From Streptomyces sp. Tu 3180 (GTDB lineage: Bacteria > Actinomycetota > Actinomycetes > Streptomycetales > Streptomycetaceae), in the NCBI RefSeq assembly GCF_009852415.1, contig NZ_WOXS01000002.1, positions 3,698,001-3,762,000 on the forward strand: DNA of 64,000 nt, written 5' to 3'. The position numbers and the translations under genes are program-made. Below the pieces are notes generated by a model. It made no database searches. It was not told the origin of the DNA and was given only the letters and a program-made list of their open reading frames with translations. Shown one piece after another: positions 1 through 6,995 of the stretch. Numbering within the stretch: position 1 is the stretch's first letter; each line of letters starts with the position of its first letter.

Positions 1-524
1 ACCTCGAGCGACTTCTCGTTGGGATTGGTCAGGCCCTCGATGACCGGCTCGCCGTCCGCGCGGACGTCCACGGCGGGTGCCGCGGCCACATGGCGGACGG
101 TCAGCCGCGACTGACCGGCCGGGACCTCGGAGGTGTCGTTGACGAACGCGGTGAGCACGGGGGTGCCCTGTGCGTCGAGGTGGGCTGCGAGCGTGGCGTT
201 CGCCCCGGCCGGTATCTCGATGCTCTCCCGGATGGCGGCGTCGCCGTCGGGGCCCTCGCCGTCGGCGAAGACCTGGATGTCGTAGGTGCCCGGGTTCAGG
301 GGCCGGGGTTCGGTCAGGGTGCCGGGCTCGAAGTCGGGAATCAGCTCGTTCCCGTTGGCGTACACGTCGACGGTGAGGCCCGGAACGCCGTGGAAGACGG
401 TCACGGACGCCTTGCCGTCCTCCTGCGCCGTACCGCCCGCGAAGGCGGGGACGGCCACGGCGAGGGACAGCACGCAGGCACCGGCGGTGGCGGTGGCGGT
501 CTTCCTGCTGCGCGAGTTCGTCAT
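1..524 (-). CDS. DUF4397 domain secreted protein (C-terminus outside window)
   Basis: The gene reads leftward and runs off the window edge, so only about the first 174 residues are present. It starts at ATG 524, with a GGGAG ribosome site six bases upstream. The N-terminus is a classic Sec signal peptide: basic start (TNSRSRK), an alanine/valine/leucine core and an AFA-type cleavage site near residue 29. The mature part opens with VTVFHGVPGLTVDVYANG, the typical beginning of a DUF4397 immunoglobulin-like repeat, and a second similar unit (LTVRHVAAAPAVDVRADG) follows. DUF4397 proteins are exported or cell-wall associated and of unknown role. Without the C-terminus I cannot tell whether a sortase or membrane anchor is present. 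Confidence 0.85.
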   Translation of the reverse strand, partial: MTNSRSRKTATATAGACVLSLAVAVPAFAGGTAQEDGKASVTVFHGVPGLTVDVYANGNELIPDFEPGTLTEPRPLNPGTYDIQVFADGEGPDGDAAIRESIEIPAGANATLAAHLDAQGTPVLTAFVNDTSEVPAGQSRLTVRHVAAAPAVDVRADGEPVIEGLTNPNEKSLE

Positions 525-1583
525 CGGAACTCCCTTCGTGGGGGACCCCGGCCACAGGTGGGGCCCGGCTTCCGGATGAGCGGCTTCTCGGACGCGTCGC
601 GCGACGGGTTCTTCGGCCGGATGTCCGGCCGGTCCCCTGCCGGCGTGCGGCGGTCGTCGTGCTGTCGCGCGCTGCCGCGGCCGGTGTCACGGGTGCCGTG
701 CGGGAGCGGCGCCACGGGTGAGGTCGGCTGTGCTGCCGGAAGTGGGGGCGGACTGCCCGGGCGGGTCCTCGAACGGGGCCCGGCGCCTCGGTCCCGGCCG
801 CCGCGGGGCGACGCAGACGCTCCTCGTCGAGCGGCCCTCTCCCCCGTGGCGCCCGATCCACTATGGGGTGCCACGCGACGATGCGCCACTCGTGCACCCT
901 GCGCACCGTGCATCCCTTGCGCACTCTGCGCACCGTGCATCCCTTGCGCACTCTGCGCACCGTGCATCCCTTGCGCACCCTGTACACCGTGCGCCCCTTG
1001 CGCCCCTTGCGCCTCGACCGGAAACGGCACGCCGACCTGGCGGCCCTTCGGCCGGCCCGGGCCCGGCGGGCGGCCCGGGCCGCCCCGGTCGTCGTCGACG
1101 TCCACGGCTGCGTGCACCACGCCGGGAGGGGCGACCCGCCCCGCTCTCCCCGGGGGAGAGGGAAGCGGTCGGTCCGTCGCCGTCAGGCCGTGCGTCCCTT
1201 CCGACGTGCGCCGCCCCCGGACATCGCAGAAAGTGGAAGCCAGGAAGGGAGCGTTCCATGAGCTGTTCGGTGGGACCACACCCCTCGGCACCACCCTGTC
1301 CCTCCGCACCCGCCACCCTGCGGTTGCCGTCCGGCACCCCGTCCTCGCGCACCGCCGCCGGAGCCTCGAGCCCGCGGCGCGGACGTGGGGGAAATCGAGG
1401 ACTCCCCGCAGCAGCCTCGGGGCGGGACGGCCGGGCTCCGGCGGGACGCGGGTGGGACGAGGCTCCGGTCCGGCGAGCCGGAACAGCGATCGATGACCGT
1501 GGCGGCGGCGTGCCACGCCGTCCGGGGAGGGCCACCACCGCAGCGACCGATCCGTACGACACCCCGAGGAAGCAGGCCCTCTC
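525..1583. other. Gene-free stretch of about 1.06 kb
   Basis: No reading frame here has a convincing start, ribosome site or recognisable family. The long open frames on both strands are the usual by-product of very high GC. The stretch includes the upstream region of the leftward DUF4397 gene and a 27-bp tandem repeat at 892-1015. The last 60 bases would hold the promoter of the DUF1540 gene. Confidence 0.5.
892..1015. repeat. Tandem repeat, 27-bp unit, about 3-4 copies
   Basis: A 27-bp unit beginning TGCGCACCGTGCATCCCTTG recurs at 900, 927 and 954, with a degenerate fourth copy from 981. Twenty-seven is a multiple of three, so each frame repeats. On the plus strand one frame gives Cys-Ala-Pro-Cys-Ile-Pro-Cys-type CxxC runs. 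On the minus strand one frame gives Gly-X-Y-like triplets (GAQ, GMH, with Ser breaking every third Gly). No start site supports either as a gene. Confidence 0.85.
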
Positions 1584-1886
1584 ATGGCAGCCACACCCGT
1601 CATGCAACTGCCGGTCATCAGTGAATGCGTAGCCGAAAGCTGTGCCTACAACCACGACCACACCTGCCACGCCGTGGCGATCACTGTGGGGGACGTGGCC
1701 ACCCCCGCCTGTGAGACGTTCCTGAGCGCGGACATCGAGGGCGGGGAGCCGTCCGTCACCGGCCGGGTCGGCGCGTGCAAGATGGCCGACTGCCGGCACA
1801 ACACCGGACTGGAGTGCCATGCCCCGTCCATCACCGTCGGTTACGAGGCCGAGCAGGTCGACTGCCTCACCTACGCGCGGGCCTGA
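1584..1886 (+). CDS. DUF1540 domain protein, small Cys-rich metal-binding type
   Basis: A 100-residue protein with two copies of the DUF1540 pattern. Copy one (about residues 12-43) has SECVAESCAYNHDHTCHA. Copy two (about 63-93) has GACKMADCRHNTGLECHA. Each carries a C-x4-C, an N after the second Cys, and C-H-A-x-x-I-x-V-G, ending in a fourth Cys. The spacing suggests each unit binds one metal ion, probably zinc, but the function of the family is not established. ATG 1584 follows a GAGGAAG ribosome site about ten bases upstream. It stands alone, with no operon partner. Confidence 0.88.
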   Translation: MAATPVMQLPVISECVAESCAYNHDHTCHAVAITVGDVATPACETFLSADIEGGEPSVTGRVGACKMADCRHNTGLECHAPSITVGYEAEQVDCLTYARA

Positions 1887-2021
1887 GCGACGGACGCGGT
1901 CGTCGCACACTGCCGGGGCTGCCGCACGGCGGCCCCGGCACCCTTCCCGGTCCGGCAGCGCCCGCCGGAAACCGGGAGGAGACCCGTCCGGCCGGCACTG
2001 ACCGACTCCTGGAATCGGCCC

Positions 2022-2249
2022 GTGGCCGGTACTCCCTGGTTCGTGGTGGAAGACCCCCGGGAGGATGACGAAGGGCCCTGGGACTTCGACACGGCCGGGT
2101 CGGCCTTCATCGCGGCCCTGCGGGACCCGGGCCGCCTCCCGGTGCGTGCCGGCGAGGCCTGCGACCAGCTCTTCAACCGGCGCTTCACGCCGTGGTGGCG
2201 CTCCGGCCTCGTGGGCGGACGAGAAAACACGTTGGCCGCCCGCTGCTGA
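2022..2249 (+). CDS. Small hypothetical protein (75 aa)
   Basis: A GTG-started frame of 75 codons rich in acidic and aromatic residues: WFVVEDPREDDEGPWDF near the start and NRRFTPWWRSGLVGG near the end. The amino-acid make-up looks like a real protein rather than the Arg/Gly/Pro mix of shadow frames. It lies just before the next gene in the same direction. I do not recognise a family. The ribosome site is weak (GGAATCGG), so the start is uncertain and the piece could be a remnant. Confidence 0.4.
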   Translation: MAGTPWFVVEDPREDDEGPWDFDTAGSAFIAALRDPGRLPVRAGEACDQLFNRRFTPWWRSGLVGGRENTLAARC

Positions 2250-2285
2250 GCTGCGACGATGCCCCCGTTTCCCAGCGGAGGGCAT

Positions 2286-3377
2286 GTGTTCGTCTTCGTG
2301 TGTACGGGGTGCGGCGCCGAGCTGACCGCCCCGCTGTCCCGGGTCGCCCTGCCGGCCCACGCCCACCAGAAGTACGGGAACGGGATCCAGCTCCCGGTGC
2401 TCATGGAGCCGGGCACGTTCGCCGTGGAACCGGAACCCTGGGGGCCGCCCTGGCGGAGGTGGGAGGAGATCGATCCGGACGAGGCGGCGGCCCGCGGCAT
2501 CCACGCGCCGGTCCACGCCCTGTCCGACGGCGCGCCCGGCGCGATCGTCATCGCCCCCGGCGACGCCCGCGGCACCCTGCTGATCCCGGAGAAGGCCGGC
2601 GGCTACTGCTGCGGCCTCGACGGGGCCGACGGTCCCAACATGGCCTGCGAGACGTGCGGCCTGCCCGTGGCGAGCAGGATCGACGACTGCTCGCTCTGGC
2701 AGGCGGTGTGGCTCGCCCCGGACGCCGTGCGCCGCCGCCCCGTCGACGACGCCGGCACCGGGGCCGGACCGCTCTCCTGGGCGGAGCTGCTCCTGGAGCG
2801 GAGGAGCACGCCTCCGCTCGAGCCGATCACCTCATGGGACGGACCGCGGCTGGGGTTGCAGCACTGGTGGTCATGGAGCCCGCGGTGGGAAGCGGCGGCC
2901 GGGCGGGCCCTCGCCCACCTGCTGGTGGCCTCGGAAGGCCGGCCGTTGACCGTCCCGGACGGCCTGACCGCGGAGGTGTTCCAGCACGCCCTCGACGCCC
3001 TGCTGCCCGCGGGCCCGCCGCCGCGGCGTGCCGTCCTGGCCGGACCGGGGCTGCCCGCCCCCGACCCGGGCGCCGACGTCCTCCTCGTGCCGGTCCACCC
3101 GCAGACGGGGGAGGCCTGGGCCCCGGTCGGCCCGGCCGCCTCGGCCTACCCGGTGCCGCTGCCGTTCGGGGTGTGGCGGTGGCTGACCTCCCCCGATCCG
3201 CACCTGCCCGCCCCTGCGTCGGGCGCCATGCCCGACGGCGTCCTCCGCGACGACCCGCCCGCGCCGCACCCCTGTGCCCTCTTCCGGGCCGACCGGAGCG
3301 TGTTCTGGCACACCCTGGTCCGACTGCCGGCCGTCCGCAGCCCGTGGCTGCGCGACATCCTCGACAGCCTCACGTGA
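2286..3377 (+). CDS. Conserved hypothetical protein with two zinc-ribbon-like cysteine clusters
   Basis: About 363 residues. The start chosen is GTG 2286, because GGAGGG lies six bases upstream; an ATG at 2259 is in frame but lacks a ribosome site. The N-terminus has a CTGCGAEL knuckle (Cys 6 and 9). A second cluster around residues 115-140 reads CCGLDG...ACETCG...DDCSLWQ. This layout recurs in uncharacterised streptomycete proteins. The rest is Trp- and Pro-rich with no signal peptide or membrane segment, so it is probably cytoplasmic and metal-binding. I cannot name a function. Confidence 0.75.
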   Translation: MFVFVCTGCGAELTAPLSRVALPAHAHQKYGNGIQLPVLMEPGTFAVEPEPWGPPWRRWEEIDPDEAAARGIHAPVHALSDGAPGAIVIAPGDARGTLLIPEKAGGYCCGLDGADGPNMACETCGLPVASRIDDCSLWQAVWLAPDAVRRRPVDDAGTGAGPLSWAELLLERRSTPPLEPITSWDGPRLGLQHWWSWSPRWEAAAGRALAHLLVASEGRPLTVPDGLTAEVFQHALDALLPAGPPPRRAVLAGPGLPAPDPGADVLLVPVHPQTGEAWAPVGPAASAYPVPLPFGVWRWLTSPDPHLPAPASGAMPDGVLRDDPPAPHPCALFRADRSVFWHTLVRLPAVRSPWLRDILDSLT

Positions 3378-3559
3378 CACGGGCGCGCCGGCCACCTCTC
3401 ATGAGTACCGCTCCGAGCTGCAAGGACCCAGCTCATGAGGTCCCCGGCACGACCCGGGGCAGGAAGAAGCGAGCCCGCACCCACAGGCCCCCGGTCGGCA
3501 GTCCTTCCGCCGGTGGGGGACCTTTCGCCGCGCCGGAACTCCCGGGGCGCGCGTCCCGT

Positions 3560-4345
3560 CTACGCGTTGTCTCCGTGCTCGGCCTGTCCCTGGCCGGTCG
3601 GCACGGGGGCGACCGGGCGGACCGCGGTAAACATGTCGAACTCGGAGCGGGTGGCGGAGAGCAGCAGCAGCCACTCGTCGCAGCCCTGCCACGGATGGAG
3701 GTCGCCGCCGCCTCCGCGCACCACCCGCGGTCCGTCCCCGGTGCGGGGGCGTGCGTCCGCGGGCGCGTCCGTGAAGTGCGGGATCCACACGTCGGCGCAG
3801 ATCTCGTTGGCCGAGCCCATCGCCGCCAGCCCGAAGGCGTTCTCGGCCGCTGCCGTGCGCTCCTCGTCGGCGAAGTCGTCGAGCACCTGGTCCTCGTCCG
3901 GCCTGCCGTCCCCGCGGAAGGTCAGGGTGGTCGTGCCCGCCCGGGCCGCGTACTCCCACTCCGCCTCGCCGGGCAGCCGGAACGGCAACGTCCCCAGGAG
4001 GTCGTCCAGGTCGTCCTCGAGCCGGGCCGTGGCCGAATCCGATTCGGCGAAGCCGTCCTCGTACTCGGGCAGCCAGTGCCGTACCTGCGCCACCGTGAGC
4101 GGGTGCCGGGCGATCAGGAACGGCTCGACCCGCACCTCCCGCACCGGCCGGGCCCGGGCAGCGCCGGCGAAGAACGATGCGAGGTCGTCATCGGCTTCAC
4201 CGGCCCGCTCGATGGCACGAACCGCGTCCAGTTCCGCGCCGGACAGGCCCATGAGGAACGTCCCGCCGGGAACAGCCCGGAAGACCACTCCGGAGGGGGT
4301 GTGCCGCCAGGCCGGTCGGCCGGCCACGATCCCTTGAGCCCACAT
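3560..4345 (-). CDS. Formylglycine-generating-enzyme (SUMF1/FGE) fold protein
   Basis: A 261-residue protein. Residues 18-35 (TPSGVVFRAVPGGTFLMG) are the typical opening of an FGE-sulfatase domain. The family signature LPGEAEWEYAARAG lies near residue 125, and WxPHF and RVVRGGGG elements follow. True formylglycine-generating enzymes need a C-terminal cysteine pair. I see only one Cys near ICADVW and one in WQGCDEW, so catalytic activity is doubtful. Many members of this fold are non-catalytic or act in other modifications. No neighbouring sulfatase gene is visible. It ends with a spacer of about 180 bases after the convergent upstream gene. Confidence 0.8.
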   Translation of the reverse strand: MWAQGIVAGRPAWRHTPSGVVFRAVPGGTFLMGLSGAELDAVRAIERAGEADDDLASFFAGAARARPVREVRVEPFLIARHPLTVAQVRHWLPEYEDGFAESDSATARLEDDLDDLLGTLPFRLPGEAEWEYAARAGTTTLTFRGDGRPDEDQVLDDFADEERTAAAENAFGLAAMGSANEICADVWIPHFTDAPADARPRTGDGPRVVRGGGGDLHPWQGCDEWLLLLSATRSEFDMFTAVRPVAPVPTGQGQAEHGDNA

Positions 4346-4905
4346 GGTGCGGACGCCAGCAGTCGGGCCTCCCGGACGAAGGAGGGGACCCAGGAACGGA
4401 ACGCGGCCGACCGATCACCTCCTGGACGCCGCAGCGCCGCCCCACCACCGCACCGGATCGACCGGGGAACAGCGCGGAACCACGGTGGGAGCAGGCGAGC
4501 CCGGAAGTGGCGCGGGCCGTGCGTTCGCCCGGTTCGGCGCTCGCACCACCCGCGAACCGCCCGCGCATGACCGCGGCTTTCCGAGCCGGGGGCTCAAACA
4601 CCGTCAGCACGTACCGGCCGGTGGACAGCACGGGCAGCGTGGTGAAGGCCGGCGGGGTGCAGCGAGGCGTACCCGCGCCTGGTCGGTTGGCACACCCGCC
4701 GTCGTGGCCGGCCGTCGGGGGGTGAGGTTCGTGCCACCGCCGTGCCGGATGCGGGGGTCAGCCCCTGCCGGCCAAGGAGACCCGCGGTCGAGTTTCGCCT
4801 CGTCAGGTCTCGAAACACCAGGTCAGTGACGTGACGTGGTTGTTCCCGTCCGGATCTGTGCCGACGGCCACAGCGAGCGGGATCCACGTGGGCTCATACT
4901 GAGCT
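4346..4905. other. Gene-free intergenic region between divergent genes
   Basis: About 560 bases separate the leftward FGE-fold gene from the rightward small gene at 4906. No credible reading frame is present. The notable content is one copy of a dispersed repeat (4473-4588). The last 100 bases are less GC-rich and probably hold the promoter of the gene at 4906. Confidence 0.5.
4473..4588. repeat. Dispersed 116-bp repeat, copy A
   Basis: This segment matches 10602-10717 without gaps. The first 15 bases (CGCGGAACCACGGTG) are identical, the next 14 are variable (seven differences), and the remaining 87 bases differ at one position. Inside is an inverted repeat, CGCGGGC at 4511-4517 against GCCCGCG at 4559-4565. 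It lies between genes in both places and encodes nothing recognisable. Confidence 0.9.
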
Positions 4906-5127
4906 ATGACAAAGCCTGCGGCACCGAAGCGTCATTTGCCCACCAGCCCCTTCAAGGCCCCGGTCACACCGGCTCCCAAGCACTTCGCCATGGGCGACCA
5001 GGTCACACACGACATGTACGGCCTCGGCCGGGTGATCGGCATCGAGGACGGAATCGCGGCGCTCGTGGATTTCGGCTCGGCGCAGGTGCGGATCTTGAGC
5101 CCGTACGCCAAGATGACCAAGCTGTAG
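4906..5127 (+). CDS. Small conserved Tudor/CarD-like-fold protein (73 aa)
   Basis: A 73-residue protein. It begins with a flexible MTKPAAPKRHLPTSPFKAP tail, followed by a compact beta domain: GDQVTHDMYGLGRVIGIEDG, then ALVDFGSAQVRILSPYAKMTKL. The VTHxxYGxGxV element with a closing DFG...L is the pattern of small SH3/Tudor-like RNA-polymerase or helicase interaction domains (CarD and UvrD C-terminal type). The resemblance is structural inference. Close relatives are common in Streptomyces and uncharacterised. The gene is followed at 46 bases by another small gene, probably co-transcribed. Confidence 0.75.
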   Translation: MTKPAAPKRHLPTSPFKAPVTPAPKHFAMGDQVTHDMYGLGRVIGIEDGIAALVDFGSAQVRILSPYAKMTKL

Positions 5128-5172
5128 GACCGCTGTGCCCGATCACGGCACGCCAGGCTCCCTCAGGAACCT

Positions 5173-5376
5173 GTGACGAAAGGCAGACCTCTCATCGACC
5201 CGAAGTCGCTGTTCTCCGCCCTGGAGGGGCAAACCCGCCGCTCCACTGCGGTATCGCCGCCTCCGACGACCAACCCCTTCCAGGCCCCGGACTTCGCAGA
5301 AGACGAGTTCTTCTGGTCCGAGGATGCGCAGGAGCCCGCCCCGGGCACGCGTGCGGCACGGCCCAGGGCTGCCTAG
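5173..5376 (+). CDS. Small hypothetical protein (67 aa)
   Basis: GTG start with CAGGAA a few bases upstream. The product has a Pro/Thr-rich middle (VSPPPTTNPFQAPDF) and an acidic-aromatic patch (AEDEFFWSEDAQEP). The PTTNPFQAP stretch echoes the PTSPFKAP tail of the gene just upstream, which suggests the two small proteins are related or act together. I do not recognise the family. It is probably the second gene of a two-gene unit, and it ends just before the decayed transposase. Confidence 0.6.
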   Translation: MTKGRPLIDPKSLFSALEGQTRRSTAVSPPPTTNPFQAPDFAEDEFFWSEDAQEPAPGTRAARPRAA

Positions 5377-5411
5377 CGGTGGTCTCGACAGCCGCCTGCG
5401 GGCTGTCTCCC

Positions 5412-6230
5412 GTACCGCTCTTCGTCGGACCCGGGTGGCCGTCCGCCGCGTGAGCCTTTGCGTACGGGGGCGGCCCGGCTGTCGGTCCTCTCCGGGATCG
5501 TGTGCCGCACACCCCGGCGCCGCAGGTACTCGCGGCACGGCCCGTTGCTGTAAGCCTCGTCCGCCGCGAGGCTCTCGGGCTTCCTACGGGGGCGGCCCGT
5601 CCCGGCCCGCTGGACACGGATCCTGTCCGGCACCGCTTGGGACCGGATGCGGTCGGCCCGTCGTCCCGGTGTGACGACCGGGGACAGCGGACGGCAGCGG
5701 CCGTCCGCGCTCAGGTGGGGCTTGCTGGTGGATCCACCACGCGAGCGGCCCTGCCAGGCGAACGGTCTCCACCACCCAGCGTCGCGGGACCGTCGCGGGA
5801 CCGGTACTGCAGGTGGCCGCGTCCCTGCCTCGACCCACGTCGAACGGAAGCCGCCGTCGCAGCCGTGCGGGCCACCGCGCTCCGTGCCCCGGACACTCCG
5901 GCTGTCCACGACGGCGGCACCGGGAGTCGGACCACGGCCGCACTGCACCCGCTCGCGCTCCCGCAAGGCCGCCGGCATCCGCTCCCACACGCCCTCTGTG
6001 CGCCACTGCCGCCAGTGGTGACAGACCGTCTGCCACGGATGTGCCCGCTGACAGGCCTCTCAGCCGCCCTCCGGTGGCGGTACCCGGCCAGGGGAGCACC
6101 GGACCGGGCCTCCTCCAGCAGGGCGGTGCGGACGGCCGGAGTCTCCTCGCCCCGGTTGGCCACCACCGCATCCGGCCGCCGATGTGACCTTCGTCGCGGC
6201 AGTGGAGTCCGGGCGCGTCCGCCGCTGTGC
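5412..6230 (-). pseudogene. Decayed IS5-family transposase
   Basis: The leftward frame ending near 5400 reads QGRSRGGSTSKPHLSADG, then GRPRRKPESLAADEAYSNG, then REYLRRRGVRHTIPERTD and KGSRGGRPPGSDEERY. That is the DDE catalytic core of IS5-type transposases, including the D of ADEAY and the E region. Upstream in the same frame, HPWQTVCHHWRQWRTEGVWERM and VVDSRSVRGTE match the N-terminal half of an IS5 transposase. A stop codon interrupts this frame near 6060, and the N-terminus continues only in other frames. The C-terminal KRRNTVER-type end is gone. No intact terminal repeats were found. It is an old, inactive insertion. Confidence 0.75.
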
Positions 6231-6508
6231 CATCCGCTGACGACCGCGGCAGCGGCACATCTCCCGTCGATGGAGGTCACAGGGGTCCGGGGCGGGAGTG
6301 CGGGGCAGAAAGGCCGCGCCTGCGCAGGGCAATATCTGTGTTCGTGACATGAGAAATAGGTGCGGGGCACGGCGAGTATTCCCCGGACGTCGGCCGGGGC
6401 TGAATTATCGACCGCGCAGGGCCGATCGCACCGTGCTACTGTCGATCTCAGTTGCAGGTGTGGTTGCCAGAGGGTTCATTTCCGACGGGGTAATCATCAC
6501 GGCGACAC

Positions 6509-6531
6509 GGAATTCACACAGGGTGAATTCC
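6509..6531. promoter_or_regulatory. Inverted repeat in the cold-shock gene leader
   Basis: GGAATTCAC at 6509-6517 and GTGAATTCC at 6523-6531 form a perfect 9-bp inverted repeat with a 5-base loop. It ends 27 bases before the csp start codon and just 5' of its ribosome site. It is unusually AT-rich for this genome. It could be an operator or an RNA hairpin in the leader. Confidence 0.6.
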
Positions 6532-6558
6532 TGACACCGTCTCCGAAAGGGAAATGAC

Positions 6559-6762
6559 ATGGCTACCGGTACCGTGAAGTGGTTCAACGCCGAAAAGGGC
6601 TTCGGCTTCATCGAGCAGGACGGCGGCGGCGCCGACGTCTTCGCCCACTACTCGAACATCGCCGCTCAGGGCTTCCGCGAGCTGCTGGAGGGCCAGAAGG
6701 TGTCGTTCGACATCGCGCAGGGCCAGAAGGGCCCGATGGCCGAGAACATCGTTCCCGCCTGA
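6559..6762 (+). CDS. Cold-shock protein, CspA family
   Basis: A 67-residue single cold-shock domain of the standard length. The nucleic-acid-binding motifs are present: RNP1 as KGFGFIEQ (residues 13-20) and RNP2 as VFAHYS (about 31-36), plus the GTVKWFN start. Such proteins bind single-stranded RNA/DNA and keep mRNA unfolded. The start has GAAAGGGA upstream. The leader of at least 200 bases is AT-rich and carries the inverted repeat at 6509-6531. A terminator follows at 6791, and next is a DEAD-box helicase, a typical functional partner in cold response. Confidence 0.97.
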   Translation: MATGTVKWFNAEKGFGFIEQDGGGADVFAHYSNIAAQGFRELLEGQKVSFDIAQGQKGPMAENIVPA

Positions 6763-6790
6763 CACCGGCACTGACGCACACTTCGCAGCT

Positions 6791-6819
6791 GGGGCCCGCA
6801 CCTCTGGGATGCGGGCCCC
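6791..6819 (+). terminator. Hairpin terminator after the cold-shock gene
   Basis: GGGGCCCGCA (6791-6800) pairs perfectly with TGCGGGCCCC (6810-6819) around a 9-base loop, 28 bases after the csp stop. No T-run follows, as is common in Streptomyces. It may be only partly efficient, allowing read-through to the helicase. Confidence 0.8.
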
Positions 6820-6995
6820 GGCTCGCTGCATTTCAGGGCGCGAGACGGGAAGGCTCCACCGTCCCACCGGCCGGTGACACATTCCCCGCCGGTCCGACTC
6901 GCCCCACATCGCTCTTGGCTCGTTCTCGAGATTCTCTGCGCCGCTCATCTGCTGCGGGAATTCCTTGCTACGTGCCTCATCAAGGAAGGTTCCGC

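Noticed and set aside
892..1015. Possible CRISPR array
   Set aside because: The units are directly adjacent and identical with no unique spacers, and no cas genes are nearby.
90..1496. A 468-codon plus-strand frame containing Cys-Ala-Pro-Cys runs
   Set aside because: It runs antisense through the DUF4397 gene, lacks a ribosome site and has no family match. Only the repeat itself is kept as an observation.
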